NCBI RefSeq assembly: GCF_900230215.1
Contig: NZ_LT907982.1
Coordinates: 2,046,001-2,110,000, forward strand
Reading direction: 5' to 3'
Length of the DNA: 64,000 nt
Origin: Jatrophihabitans sp. GAS493
GTDB taxonomy: Bacteria; Actinomycetota; Actinomycetes; Mycobacteriales; Jatrophihabitantaceae
Of the stretch, positions 1 to 7,365 are shown piece after piece. Numbering within the stretch: position 1 is the first letter of the stretch; every line of letters begins with the position of its first letter. Both the position numbers and the translations under genes were made by a program. The notes below the pieces were generated by a model. That model was not told the origin of the DNA, ran no database searches, and saw only the letters and a program-made list of their open reading frames with translations.

Positions 1-1
1 C

Positions 2-2275
2 GCGCAGAACGATCAGACGGCCGCCGCCATCCGCATCGGGCTGGACCCGGCGTCGAACCGGGCGTTGATCGACCTGGCCATGGTCACCCGAGCCGTCCAG
101 TTCGCCGGTGAGCAGACCCCGTTCTTCGTCGGCGCCCAGTTCCCGGGTGTGGTCTCTCCGGAGGCCACCGCGCAGACCCTCTGGGTGCAGGCCTGGGGCA
201 GCTACCAGGCCTGGTCGTCGGCAATTCTGGAGCAGACCTCGGCCTCGACGCGCGCCGTGTGGAGCAAGGCGATCAACAGCCTGGTGGTGAAGTCGGTCGA
301 TGACATCTGGGACCAGACGACTGGGAAACCCACCTTCGTCGGGACGCTGCCCACGCTGAAGGTCGTGCTGAGCGATGCGCAGCGCAACTCCGCGCTCTCC
401 GGTGCGCAGGACTACAGCGTCGCGCTGGTGCTGGATTCAGCCCGGGCCCAACAGACGGCGGCGACCAGGGCTCTGGCCATCATCGTCGGTCTCTGCCTGC
501 TCGTCATCGCGGCCAGCCTCGCGGCCGCGCGCTGGGCGCAGCGGGCCCTTACCAAGCCGCTGGAGCGACTCGCCCGTCAGGCTACTGAAGTTAGCCAGGG
601 CGAGCTCATCGACGTAGCCATCAGCGGCCCGCACGAGGTGCGGACGGTGGCCCGCGGCCTCTCGGAGTCGGTGAACAGCCTGCGCACCATTCAGGCCCAG
701 GCCGCCGCGGTGGCCGCCGGCGACCTCGACAGCCGGGTGGTGGCGACGCCGGTGCCGGGTGCGCTCGGGGCTGTGGTGCATGCATCGGTGTCACGCATCG
801 TCGGTGCGATCCGAGATCGCGAGAGCGCCCAGAACGCGCTGGCGCACCGGGCCGCGCATGATCCGCTGACCGAACTACCGAACCGTGGTGAGGCGCTGGC
901 CCTGATCGAGGGTGCGCTGCACCGGGCCCAGCGCTCGGGCACCCAGACCGCGCTGATGTTCGTCGACCTGGACCACTTCAAGGCGGTGAACGACAAGCTC
1001 GGCCACGCCGCCGGCGATGCAGTGCTGCAGACGATGTCGCGCCGGATGAAGGCGCTCATGCGGGCCGGTGACACGGTGGCCCGTCTGGGTGGCGATGAGT
1101 TCGTCATCCTGCTCGAATCGGTCACCGATGAGGGCGGCTGCTATCGGCTGGCCGAGCGGATCGTCGCCGCGGCGGCCGAGCCCATCCCCGTCGGGCAGCG
1201 GGAGGCCCGCATCGGGGCCAGCGTCGGGGTCGCGATCTGCCGTGACGGAAACGTCGATGCCAGCCGTCTACTGCTGGAGGCCGACGCCGCCGTCTACCGC
1301 GCGAAGAGCAGCGGTCGGGGGCAGATCGCCGTCTTCGACGAGGATCTGCGCTCGGAACTGGCCGATCGAATCGGGCTGGAGCAGGCGCTGGTGAATGCCC
1401 TGCAGCGCGACGAGTTCGTGCTGCACTATCAGCCGCTGGTCGACTTGAACAACGCCTCGATCATCGGTGTCGAGGCACTCATCCGCTGGAACCGTCCGGG
1501 TGTTGGCCTGGTCGGACCGGACACCTTCATTCCCACCGCCGAGGGTTCGGCGCTCATCGACGACATCGGTCAGTGGGTGCTGGAGGCGGCGACGGCCCAG
1601 TTGGCTGAGTGGAGCTCGGCCAACCCGGCCTTGAACGAGCTGACGATGTCGGTGAACATCTCCGGGCGGCACCTGTGCAGTGCGCAGTTGCCCGAGGAGG
1701 TCGCGCACGTGCTGGCGACGTCGGGCGTTGCGGCCCGCCGGCTCATCATCGAGATCACCGAGACCGTCCTGGTTGACAGCCCGATCGCCAAACACAACAT
1801 GAAACGCCTGCAGGAGTTGGGTGTTCTCATCGCTCTGGACGATTTCGGGACGGGGCACACCTCGATCGGACAGCTCCCGTCGCTTCCGGTGGACATCCTG
1901 AAGATCGACCGCAGCTTCGTCGCCTCCGACGAGCCGGGGAACCAGGACTTGCTGCACCTCATGGTGGCGGCCGCGCACGCCTTCGACCTGACGGTGGTGG
2001 CCGAGGGCATCGAGTACGAACACCAGGCCCACTCGCTGCGAGGCGCGCAGGTCGAGACCGGGCAGGGGTTCCTCTTCGCTCGGCCGTGCTCGCCGTCCGA
2101 GGTGATGGAGTACCTCTCCAGCAACCCCCCGCGCCCGGGGATCGGCGCTCGTACCCACTCGCCCCGTCATGCCGCTCGCCCGCTGCAGACGTTCCCGGCG
2201 ACGGTGGTCGGTGACGTCTCGTCACTGGACTCGGCCGGCTCCGGACGGCATGGTCACTCGGCCAAGACCAGCTGA
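2..2275 (+). CDS. Membrane GGDEF-EAL cyclic-di-GMP enzyme (5' partial)
   Basis: The frame is open to the left edge, so the true start lies outside the window. A periplasmic sensor-like segment is followed by one transmembrane helix (about 475-540), a HAMP-like linker, a GGDEF domain and an EAL domain. GGDEF is intact at 1088-1102, and an RxxD inhibitory-site motif (RAGD) sits five residues before it. EAL is intact at 1472-1480, and the NIS, ITE, DDFGTG, LKIDRSF and AEGIE catalytic motifs are all visible. Both synthesis and hydrolysis of c-di-GMP are therefore possible. The N-terminal part resembles nitrate/nitrite-sensing or other helical sensor domains, but I cannot name it. A second GGDEF-EAL gene follows on the same strand after 136 bp. 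Confidence 0.93.
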   Translation, partial: AQNDQTAAAIRIGLDPASNRALIDLAMVTRAVQFAGEQTPFFVGAQFPGVVSPEATAQTLWVQAWGSYQAWSSAILEQTSASTRAVWSKAINSLVVKSVDDIWDQTTGKPTFVGTLPTLKVVLSDAQRNSALSGAQDYSVALVLDSARAQQTAATRALAIIVGLCLLVIAASLAAARWAQRALTKPLERLARQATEVSQGELIDVAISGPHEVRTVARGLSESVNSLRTIQAQAAAVAAGDLDSRVVATPVPGALGAVVHASVSRIVGAIRDRESAQNALAHRAAHDPLTELPNRGEALALIEGALHRAQRSGTQTALMFVDLDHFKAVNDKLGHAAGDAVLQTMSRRMKALMRAGDTVARLGGDEFVILLESVTDEGGCYRLAERIVAAAAEPIPVGQREARIGASVGVAICRDGNVDASRLLLEADAAVYRAKSSGRGQIAVFDEDLRSELADRIGLEQALVNALQRDEFVLHYQPLVDLNNASIIGVEALIRWNRPGVGLVGPDTFIPTAEGSALIDDIGQWVLEAATAQLAEWSSANPALNELTMSVNISGRHLCSAQLPEEVAHVLATSGVAARRLIIEITETVLVDSPIAKHNMKRLQELGVLIALDDFGTGHTSIGQLPSLPVDILKIDRSFVASDEPGNQDLLHLMVAAAHAFDLTVVAEGIEYEHQAHSLRGAQVETGQGFLFARPCSPSEVMEYLSSNPPRPGIGARTHSPRHAARPLQTFPATVVGDVSSLDSAGSGRHGHSAKTS

Positions 2276-2411
2276 CTTGGTTCTGCGACATGGAGCACCG
2301 ATCGTTGAACGCTCAAGTTAACCGCCATCCGGCCGACTGGGTTTATATGCGTCGTTTCGTGATCGCCGGTATAGCCCCTGCTGTGGTTCGACCCGATGGA
2401 TACGCCCGCTG

Positions 2412-4346
2412 ATGACGCTGAAGGTCGTCGAGCCAACTGAGGTCAGCCCGGCTGTCGTACTGGAGCGTAAACGTCCTCTCGTGACGGCACTGAAGAACCG
2501 GCTCCGCTGGGTGATCGACTGGCTGCCCGAGGGGCGCACACTGCCCGACGACGTCTGGGCCCGTCGCAATCGCTGGATCAGCTGGTTCGCCCTGGCCCAG
2601 GCCTTCGGACTTGGTGTCTACGGCCTCATCCGTGGCATCAGCCCGACCACCTGCGGCATCGAGGTTCTGATCGTGGCCGTGCCGGCCGTGCTCGGGATGG
2701 GCTCGATGTTCAGCCGCCGGATGCGGACGAACACGGTGACCGTCAGTCTCATGTTCGCCTCCGCGACTCTGGTGGACCTCTCCGACGGTGTCACCGAGGC
2801 GCACTTTCACTTCTTCGTGATGCTCGGGGTGGTGTCTCTCTATCAGGACTGGGTGGCCTTCGGGATCTGCGTGCTTATCACCGTCTTCCACCATGCGGTG
2901 ATGGGTGAGGTTGCACCGGCGTCGGTCTACGGCCGCTCGTCCGAGGCACAGGACCCCATCAAATGGGCCCTGATTCACGGCAGCTTCGTTCTTGCCGCGA
3001 GTGTCACGCACCTTATCGCCTGGAAGTCCAACGAGCAGCAGGAGCTGTCGGACCCGCTGACCCGACTCCCCAATCGCACCGCGTTTATCGAGGAATTGAG
3101 CCGCCGGCTGGCTGCTCCGGACCGAGTGGTGAGCGTGCTCTTCGTCGACCTGGACAACTTCAAGAGCCTCAATGACTCCGCCGGGCATCACGTGGGCGAC
3201 CTTGCGCTGCGCCACGCCGCGTCCCGGATGTCGTCGGTCGTCTATGCGCCGGACATGGTGGCCCGGCTGGGTGGCGACGAGTTCGCCGTCCTCGTCCATG
3301 GCGATGCCGCAGTGGCGGCGCAGATCGGCGAGCGCATCGTCGCGCAGCTGCAGCCGGGCGTCCCGATCGAGGGGCGCGACATCTTCGTGAAGGCCAGCGT
3401 CGGGGTGGCCGACAGCGGTCTGGCCGGTTCGCGGGACTCGGCCGATCTGATGCGGGACGCCGACCTGGCCATGTATCTGGCCAAATCCTCGGGCAAGAAT
3501 CAGGTCTTCACCTACACCGCCGGTCTGGACACGGTGGTGCGCGATCGAGCCTCCCTGGCGAGCGACATTCGTTCTGCCCTGGCCGACGGGCAGTTCGAGG
3601 TCTACTACCAACCGGTGATGCGCCGCGGGGCACCGCCGCAGTCGGGTCTCTACCTGGACGGGGTCGAGGCCCTGCTGCGCTGGCATCACCCCGAACGGGG
3701 CATGGTGCCACCGACCGACTTCGTCCCGCTGGCCGAAGAGACCGGCGAGATCGAGGCGATCGGTGCCTGGGTGCTGACCACCGCGGTGATGCAGATCATG
3801 CAGTGGCGCCGCGAGCTGCCCGGCTGCGAGGAGCTCACCGTCGCCGTCAACCTCTCACCGGTCCAGATGCGTAACCCGGAGCTGGTTTCGCTCGTCTCGG
3901 CGGCGCTGGCCGCATCAGGGCTGCCGGCCTGCTCGCTCACTCTCGAGGTGACCGAGGGAGTGCTGCTGCACGATCTGGACGCGGCCCGTCGCCAGCTCGA
4001 CGGGGTTCGGGCGCTCGGCGTGCTCGTCGCCATCGACGACTTCGGGACGGGTTACTCATCGCTGGCCTACCTGGGTTCGCTGCCGGCCGATCAGCTGAAG
4101 ATCGACCGCTCCTTCACCGCGAACCTGGCCGACGGGAGCGGGTCGGCGCTGGTGCGCGGGATCATCGACCTGGCCCGGGGAATGGAGTTGGACATCCTGG
4201 CCGAGGGGGTCGAGGTGCGCGAGCAGCAGGAGATCCTCCGTGAACTGGGATGCCCGGCCTCGCAGGGGTATCTCTACTCCCGACCGCTCTGCGGATCCGA
4301 CTTCGCCGAGTTCGCCGACACCCGCCGCTGGGAGCGTGCCTCGTGA
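2412..4346 (+). CDS. Polytopic membrane GGDEF-EAL protein
   Basis: This 644-residue protein has about 180 N-terminal residues forming several membrane helices. They include a conserved-looking histidine-rich stretch (EAHFHFFVML, then DW and HH), a pattern found in membrane sensors of bacterial signalling proteins. A GGDEF domain (GGDEF intact, but the inhibitory RxxD is replaced by YAPD) and a full EAL domain (EALLRW, NLSP, DDFGTGYSS, LKIDRSF, AEGVE) follow. It should make and/or hydrolyse c-di-GMP at the membrane. Its stop overlaps the GTG of the next gene (GTGA), so the two are probably translationally coupled. It is a likely paralogue of the preceding gene with a different sensor. Confidence 0.93.
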   Translation: MTLKVVEPTEVSPAVVLERKRPLVTALKNRLRWVIDWLPEGRTLPDDVWARRNRWISWFALAQAFGLGVYGLIRGISPTTCGIEVLIVAVPAVLGMGSMFSRRMRTNTVTVSLMFASATLVDLSDGVTEAHFHFFVMLGVVSLYQDWVAFGICVLITVFHHAVMGEVAPASVYGRSSEAQDPIKWALIHGSFVLAASVTHLIAWKSNEQQELSDPLTRLPNRTAFIEELSRRLAAPDRVVSVLFVDLDNFKSLNDSAGHHVGDLALRHAASRMSSVVYAPDMVARLGGDEFAVLVHGDAAVAAQIGERIVAQLQPGVPIEGRDIFVKASVGVADSGLAGSRDSADLMRDADLAMYLAKSSGKNQVFTYTAGLDTVVRDRASLASDIRSALADGQFEVYYQPVMRRGAPPQSGLYLDGVEALLRWHHPERGMVPPTDFVPLAEETGEIEAIGAWVLTTAVMQIMQWRRELPGCEELTVAVNLSPVQMRNPELVSLVSAALAASGLPACSLTLEVTEGVLLHDLDAARRQLDGVRALGVLVAIDDFGTGYSSLAYLGSLPADQLKIDRSFTANLADGSGSALVRGIIDLARGMELDILAEGVEVREQQEILRELGCPASQGYLYSRPLCGSDFAEFADTRRWERAS

Positions 4347-4966
4347 GTGAAGCGCAGTCACAGCTGCAGGTCCACAGCGGGCATCTGGCCATGCTGGCCG
4401 GGTGGCTGGTGATCTTTGCCGCCGTCTATGTGCGGGACAAGGTCCGGTCGCGCAACCGAGGTGCTGCACCGGCACCGTCGGTTCGGCTGCGCGTGAAGCT
4501 CCTCGGATACCCCGGAGCCGTCGCCGCCACGTCGGTGGTGGCCGGCGTGATCCACCTGCTGGTGATACGGGAGCACTTCGAGGAGGCCGCGCTCTACGGC
4601 TGGTTCTTCCTGGTGCTGACGCTGCTGCAGTTCGGCTACGCGGGCTGGGTGATCTGGCGCCCGACACGGGCGCTGCTGACGGCCGGTGGGCTGGCGTCGC
4701 TCGGCGTCGTGGTGCTCTGGCTGGCCACTCGCACGATCGCCATCCCGCTCGGTCCCGCCGCCGGTGAGAAGGAAGCTTTCGGGACGTTGGACGTTCTCTG
4801 CTCGGTGACCGAGCTGCTGACCGTGATCCTCTGCGCCCTGGCCGTGCGGGCGTTGGATGGCCGAACTTCGGTGCGCTCAGCCTTAATGCCCTCAGCCTCG
4901 GTGCCCTCAGCAGGATTCGAACCTGCGACGCCCGCCTTAGGAGACGGTCGCTCGAAGTGCCTCTAG
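4343..4966 (+). CDS. Small multi-pass membrane protein, C-terminus altered by tRNA-derived repeat
   Basis: The GTG start at 4343 overlaps the stop of the upstream GGDEF-EAL gene. About 207 residues carry five or so hydrophobic helices with short loops and no recognised domain. The coupling suggests it works with the c-di-GMP protein upstream. The last 22 codons (from 4901) are read through a 43-bp copy of the tRNA-Arg 3' half (the peptide SAGFEPATPA is an antisense tRNA translation). The natural C-terminus has therefore probably been replaced by an integration event. Function unknown. Confidence 0.7.
   Translation: MSEAQSQLQVHSGHLAMLAGWLVIFAAVYVRDKVRSRNRGAAPAPSVRLRVKLLGYPGAVAATSVVAGVIHLLVIREHFEEAALYGWFFLVLTLLQFGYAGWVIWRPTRALLTAGGLASLGVVVLWLATRTIAIPLGPAAGEKEAFGTLDVLCSVTELLTVILCALAVRALDGRTSVRSALMPSASVPSAGFEPATPALGDGRSKCL
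4901..4943. repeat. Left att copy (43-bp direct repeat of tRNA-Arg 3' half)
   Basis: It is base-for-base identical to 6181-6223 and diverges immediately after. It contains the T-arm, variable region and part of the anticodon arm of tRNA-Arg(CCT), but no 5' half, so it cannot be a functional tRNA. Confidence 0.85.
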
Positions 4967-5094
4967 CCCATAGATGTAGGTGTTCAAGCACTCGGGAGGA
5001 CCCGCATGTCAATCCTGTTTGTATCCCACCTTCGTCCGGGACGCAGCGACAATCCTGGCATCAAGCTTGCTACCGACTCATCCAGCCGGGACGG

Positions 5095-5215
5095 AAGAAA
5101 CAGTCGTCCGTAGGTCGGGGGTGAGGGTCGCGGAGTGGTGGCCGAGCATCTCTTGCACTACCTTCACATCTGCCCGGCAGCGATGCCGGCCTGTGGCGTA
5201 GGTCGGGTGGTGTGA
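5095..5215 (-). pseudogene. Tyrosine integrase C-terminal remnant
   Basis: On the minus strand a short stretch reads RADVKVVQEMLGHHSA followed by TLTPD. This is the signature of the C-terminal catalytic block of phage-type tyrosine recombinases (usually GADVKVVQEMLGH, then a TxxxY nucleophile segment). The HxLRH block before it is scrambled, the nucleophile tyrosine is not preserved, and no intact N-terminal or core domain exists. It lies about 150 bp inside the left att repeat, consistent with being the decayed integrase of this element. Confidence 0.65.
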
Positions 5216-5580
5216 GCCCATCGTCGCCGAACTTTCTGCCGGCATTCTGGAGCCAGACGGAAGTGGCCGTATGGCACCGCGGGCCCTGTCCAAACGCGAC
5301 CGGTGGGACCGCCGGATCATGTACTGCTCGGTCGCCGGCGTGATCACGCTCGTCGGCATTCGGGTATCAGCAGGTCGCGACCGCTGGACGCGCCGCGTGC
5401 ACCGACGCGACCAGTGCGGAACGGGACACATCGAACCGGGCGGATCGGGTCCCTCACGAGAAGATGCTTCGCCGCGCCGATCGGTGTGATTACCACGCAG
5501 ATGCACGCGGCGAAGGTTTCGGAGCGCGAGCAGCTGAAGACTGACGATGATGCCCGGGCGAAGCACCCGATCGGGCGCTG

Positions 5581-5928
5581 CTAAAGCTCCGCGATGATCG
5601 CTGCCCGCTGAGCGGTGTGCTCTTCCGCGGTGATGATGCCTTGGGCGTGGAGCCGGTCGATGTTGTTGAGCCGGTCCCGGATCTGCCACGACGCGTTGCC
5701 GGGCGCGGGCTGGGTGGGTGCGGCCGGTGGAGCGGCATAGGTCGGCCGGACGACGGACGCGTCGGCGGCGCGCTCCTGCATGAGTCGGGTTTGCGCCTCG
5801 AGCTCCTTGCGCGACTTCTTCGCTTCGTTCTTCGCCGTGCGGGTGTAGGCCGCGGTGCGCTCTTTGTCGGATCGGAAGTCGACCATGCCGGCCGTCATCA
5901 TGCTGCTGATCTTGCGGGTCAGACCCAT
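5581..5928 (-). CDS. SHOCT-domain protein
   Basis: 115 residues; ATG at 5928 with a strong GAGGGGG ribosome site just upstream. The N-terminal half is basic and helical. A Pro/Ala linker leads to a C-terminal SHOCT-like helix pair (residues about 82-115; IRDRLNNIDRLHAQGIIT, then EEH and AAIIAEL). SHOCT modules are short oligomerisation or anchoring domains frequent in phage and actinobacterial proteins. It is the only intact gene inside the 43-bp repeats and so probably arrived with the element. Molecular role unknown. Confidence 0.75.
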   Translation of the reverse strand: MGLTRKISSMMTAGMVDFRSDKERTAAYTRTAKNEAKKSRKELEAQTRLMQERAADASVVRPTYAAPPAAPTQPAPGNASWQIRDRLNNIDRLHAQGIITAEEHTAQRAAIIAEL

Positions 5929-6180
5929 GTTTCCCCCTCGTGTGGTCGACGGAAAATTAGCATCCGGCGCGGGTGCGCGGAACGCTCTGAGACTCGGCGC
6001 TCATCCCGTGGATATCCGGTGGCTCAAAACGACACGCGGCATAGTGGGACATTCCGGGCGCTCATCCCGTCGAATCCCGTTGTGTGACTGTGACAGTTCA
6101 GCATGATTCGACGTAGTTCGACTATGCCGATTCGGCAATGATTTACAGGCGAAACAGTCTGCAGGCCAGGGAATTCGGCC

Positions 6181-6223
6181 GTGCCCTCAGCAGGATTCGA
6201 ACCTGCGACGCCCGCCTTAGGAG
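6181..6223. repeat. Right att copy within tRNA-Arg
   Basis: 43 bp identical to 4901-4943. It covers the 3' part of the intact tRNA-Arg(CCT) gene, so integration preserved a working tRNA. Confidence 0.85.
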
Positions 6224-6254
6224 TGCGGCGCTCTATCCCCTGAGCTATGAGGGC
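6182..6254 (-). tRNA. tRNA-Arg(CCT)
   Basis: The reverse strand folds as a standard cloverleaf: acceptor GCCCTCA pairs with TGAGGGC, D-arm GCTC/GAGC, anticodon loop CTCCTAA with anticodon CCT, and T-arm with GTTCGAATC. It is 73 nt with discriminator A and no encoded CCA. The gene served as the integration site for the element on its 3' side. Confidence 0.95.
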
Positions 6255-6388
6255 GGGGGCACGACCGGACGCGGTTGGCGGCGTTGCCGTGCTGCCCGAT
6301 CGTAGTCGATGCGATGGCGATCTTGGATGCCGAGCGCGGCGCGCATGGTGATGGGTGGAGGTCTCTTATGCCCGTCAGGGGTAGGCAG

Positions 6389-6394
6389 TAGGCT
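6389..6394 (+). promoter_or_regulatory. Candidate -10 element for the encapsulin operon
   Basis: TAGGCT lies 41 bp upstream of the encapsulin ATG. The same hexamer lies a few bases before the ATG of moaC (about 18386-18391) and of the gene at 13433, suggesting a recurrent housekeeping -10 in this genome. The -35 is weak. A ribosome site AGGGAG at 6421-6426 follows. Confidence 0.4.
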
Positions 6395-6435
6395 GCTCGA
6401 AAGTCGTCTCACGCCTCGTCAGGGAGTTCCGACAT

Positions 6436-7365
6436 ATGACTCAGCCCCCACCGCCCAGCGCACTGGGTGATGCCGCCGCCAGGCAGCTTGCGAACGCCAC
6501 CAAGAGCGTGCCGCAGATGTCCACCATCACGCCGCGCTGGCTCGTGCATCTGCTCAGCTGGCTCCCGGTCGAGGCCGGCATCTACCGGCTGAACCAGGTG
6601 AAGCGGCCGGAGGACGTCGACGTGGCCTGCCTGCCCCGCGACGAGTCCGAAGTTCCGCAGACCTACGTCGACTACGACGAGAACGCCAAGGAGTACTTCC
6701 TCAACGCGGTCTCCACGATTCTGGACGTGCACACCCGGGTGTCGGACCTCTACTCCAGCCCGTACGACCAGATCAAGGAGCAGCTGCGCCTCACCATCGA
6801 GACGGTGAAGGAGCGGCAGGAGGGCGAGCTGATCAACAACCCGGGATACGGGCTGCTGGCCAGTGTCGCGCCGTCCCAGCGGATAACCACGCTGACCGGC
6901 CCGCCCACCCCGGACGACCTGGACGTTCTCATCTCGAAGGTCTGGAAGGAGCCCGCATTCTTCCTGGCCCACCCGGAGGCGGTAGCCGCCTTCGGCCGAG
7001 AGTGCACCCGGCGGGGCGTGCCGCCACCGACGATCAGCATGTTCGGCTCGCAGTTCCTCACCTGGCGCGGGTTGCCCATCGTCCCGTCGGACAAGGTTCC
7101 CGTGGAGAACGGCAAGACGAAGATCCTGCTACTGCGCGTGGGGGAGAAGCGTCAGGGCGTCGTCGGGCTCTTCCAGCCCGGCCTGGCCGGCGAGCAGAGC
7201 CCCGGCCTGTCGGTCCGATTCATGGGCATCAACCGAAACGCCATCGCCTCGTACCTCATCTCGCTGTACTGCTCGCTCGCGGTGCTGACCGACGATGCGC
7301 TGGCCGTGCTCGATGACGTCGACGTGACGAAGTTCCATGACTACGCCCCCAAGTACCGCAAGTAG
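6436..7365 (+). CDS. Family 2A encapsulin nanocompartment shell protein
   Basis: This 309-residue protein matches, by my recognition of the sequence pattern, the family 2A encapsulins (SrpI-like). These HK97-fold shell proteins self-assemble into a T=1 capsid about 24 nm across. Recognisable stretches are the N-terminal arm with TPRWLVHLLSWLPVEAG, YRLN, the E-loop region (VDYDE, EYFLNAVSTILDVHTRV), PDDLDVLISKVWKEP, FLAHPEAVAAFGRECT, LTWRGLPIVPSDKVP and a C-terminal GINRNAIASYLISLYCS. The ATG at 6436 has an AGGGAG site. The gene overlaps by 29 nt the cysteine desulfurase gene, which is the established cargo of this subfamily. No cyclic-nucleotide-binding insertion (family 2B) is present. Confidence 0.93.
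   Translation: MTQPPPPSALGDAAARQLANATKSVPQMSTITPRWLVHLLSWLPVEAGIYRLNQVKRPEDVDVACLPRDESEVPQTYVDYDENAKEYFLNAVSTILDVHTRVSDLYSSPYDQIKEQLRLTIETVKERQEGELINNPGYGLLASVAPSQRITTLTGPPTPDDLDVLISKVWKEPAFFLAHPEAVAAFGRECTRRGVPPPTISMFGSQFLTWRGLPIVPSDKVPVENGKTKILLLRVGEKRQGVVGLFQPGLAGEQSPGLSVRFMGINRNAIASYLISLYCSLAVLTDDALAVLDDVDVTKFHDYAPKYRK

Larger units (their letters stand above)
4901..6223. mobile_element. Decayed 1.3-kb integrated element at tRNA-Arg(CCT)
   Basis: Identical 43-bp direct repeats at 4901-4943 and 6181-6223 bound this segment. The right copy lies inside an intact tRNA-Arg gene (its 3' part) and the left copy is a free tRNA fragment. This is the expected layout of attL/attR after tyrosine-recombinase integration into a tRNA. 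Between them are a degraded integrase C-terminus near the left repeat and one intact SHOCT-domain gene. The element is much too short to be autonomous and is read as a deletion remnant. Confidence 0.75.

Noticed and set aside
2343-3689. 448-codon minus-strand frame
   Set aside because: Shadow of the second GGDEF-EAL gene with His/Arg-rich composition typical of antisense high-GC frames.
4056-5012. 318-codon minus-strand frame
   Set aside because: Arg/Ser/Pro-rich antisense of the c-di-GMP and membrane protein genes.
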